From IMG/VR virus record IMGVR_UViG_3300007542_000193, positions 1 to 23,358 of that record: 23,358 bases of DNA; one strand, given 5' to 3'. Below the pieces are notes generated by a model. It was not told the DNA's origin. It saw only the letters and a list, made by a program, of their open reading frames with translations, and made no database searches. Origin of the DNA: a virus. The translations under genes and the position numbers were made by a program. This document shows positions 22,769-23,358 of this stretch, piece by piece (position 1 is the stretch's first letter; each line of letters begins with the position of its first letter).

Positions 22769-23358
22769 ATGTGTAGCTGTGGATGTGGAACTTGTAGTGC
22801 TTCAAAGCCTGTAGTGTTAAACGAAAGTTTAGCGCCAAAAGAAATCCTTTCTGAAGGATTAAAATTTCACTTAGATAACGCACGACCTCTTACTGAGCAT
22901 GTATATCGCGCTGGTTCTGAAAAGTATTTTAATTTATGGGCAGAAGCCCGCGCTTTATATAGCCGCAATATTATTGAAGTACAAGGTGCTGATTTAGAGG
23001 TATTAACAGAAACAGATCTTGGTCACTTTGCATTAGTTGAAGGTGTTCAAGTTCCTTTAGATTTTCCTATTGAACTTAACGAACTCGAAACTGAAGAATT
23101 TTTAGCTGCAGTTGAAGACGAATTTGATAAAGAGACGTTAGAATTAATGAAGCAAGTGATCGAAAAAAGATTAGGCTTCCTTAATAAAGCTCTTGATATA
23201 TCTAATCCTAGAAATGTAGTTAAAGGATATTTAGGTCATTTATCGGAAGATCAAATTAAATTTGTCCACGAAGAAGTAAAGAAAAAAATTGGTAAACCAA
23301 TGCGTTCTGCCTCAGGTGGTAAAGCTTATAAAGTATACGTTCGTGATCCTAAAACCAA
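22769..23358 (+). CDS. Cys-rich-leader phage structural-type protein, 3'-truncated
   Basis: An open frame from ATG 22769 to the window end, 196 complete codons without a stop. The start MCSCGCGTCS has four cysteines in nine residues (C2, C4, C6, C9), a compact metal-binding or disulfide cluster unlike anything else here. It is followed by LNESLAPKEILSE (17-29), with LxE sites at E19 and E29. Then comes LKFHLDNARPLTEHVYRAGS with EKYFNLWAEARALY, and a VLTETDLG..VPLDFPIEL segment, a domain that I recall from T4-like environmental phage genomes, usually listed as virion or unknown. The later part (NPRNVVKGYLGHLSEDQIKF, KMRSASGGKAYKVYV-like end) is helical and basic. Function unknown; a head-associated role fits its neighbours and leader. 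Confidence 0.82.
   Translation, partial: MCSCGCGTCSASKPVVLNESLAPKEILSEGLKFHLDNARPLTEHVYRAGSEKYFNLWAEARALYSRNIIEVQGADLEVLTETDLGHFALVEGVQVPLDFPIELNELETEEFLAAVEDEFDKETLELMKQVIEKRLGFLNKALDISNPRNVVKGYLGHLSEDQIKFVHEEVKKKIGKPMRSASGGKAYKVYVRDPKT

Noticed and set aside
1-23358. tRNA genes, integrase or attachment sites
   Set aside because: I saw no cloverleaf-like segment, recombinase gene or duplicated att-like sequence; coding density leaves almost no room for them.

Overview
The window is a contiguous, one-strand (+) segment of an A+T-rich tailed-phage genome (Caudoviricetes; the gene content looks like the large T4-superfamily-like myoviruses known mainly from aquatic metagenomes). It holds 21 tightly packed genes, two of them cut by the window edges, with no gap longer than about 60 bases. 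No tRNA, CRISPR, insertion sequence or integrase is visible. Almost no start codon has a Shine-Dalgarno sequence; upstream regions are A/T-rich. Together with a small gene for a Bacteroidota-type histone H1-like (Hc1) protein, this points, as inference, to a Bacteroidota host.

Layout. (1) 1-10695: virion structural block: a partial repeat-containing protein, a 384-residue beta-rich protein, a small coiled-coil protein, a 2021-residue tail/baseplate-type protein with a tail-protein-I-like segment and a LamG-like fold, then three Ser/Thr/Gly-rich structural proteins, two of which share a C-terminal motif. (2) 10699-12872: a compact nucleic-acid block: GIY-YIG nuclease-like protein, DnaG-type primase, RecB/Cas4-type PD-(D/E)XK nuclease. 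(3) 12896-16323: a P-loop (zeta-toxin-like) kinase, then an 874-residue multi-enzyme protein that strings together a nucleotidyltransferase, two separate HExxH metallopeptidase-like modules and a HAD 5'(3')-nucleotidase. (4) 16320-23358: small, acidic or basic proteins of families that recur in environmental phages, the Hc1-like protein, a probable PD-(D/E)XK protein and a Cys-rich protein cut by the window end.

The most interesting pattern is in parts 3 and 4. Many proteins start with a similar short amphipathic helix, often followed by an (L/I)-x-E or similar Glu site of the kind cut by the T4 prohead protease. The same kind of site lies between the modules of the 874-residue protein. This suggests (inference) that the block encodes capsid-internal cargo: proteins targeted to the prohead, trimmed or split there, and injected with the DNA. 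In addition, a recurrent AATATTTATA-type motif lies in five of the few intergenic gaps, and three genes have their start codon embedded in or touching a perfect inverted repeat. These are candidate regulatory signals.
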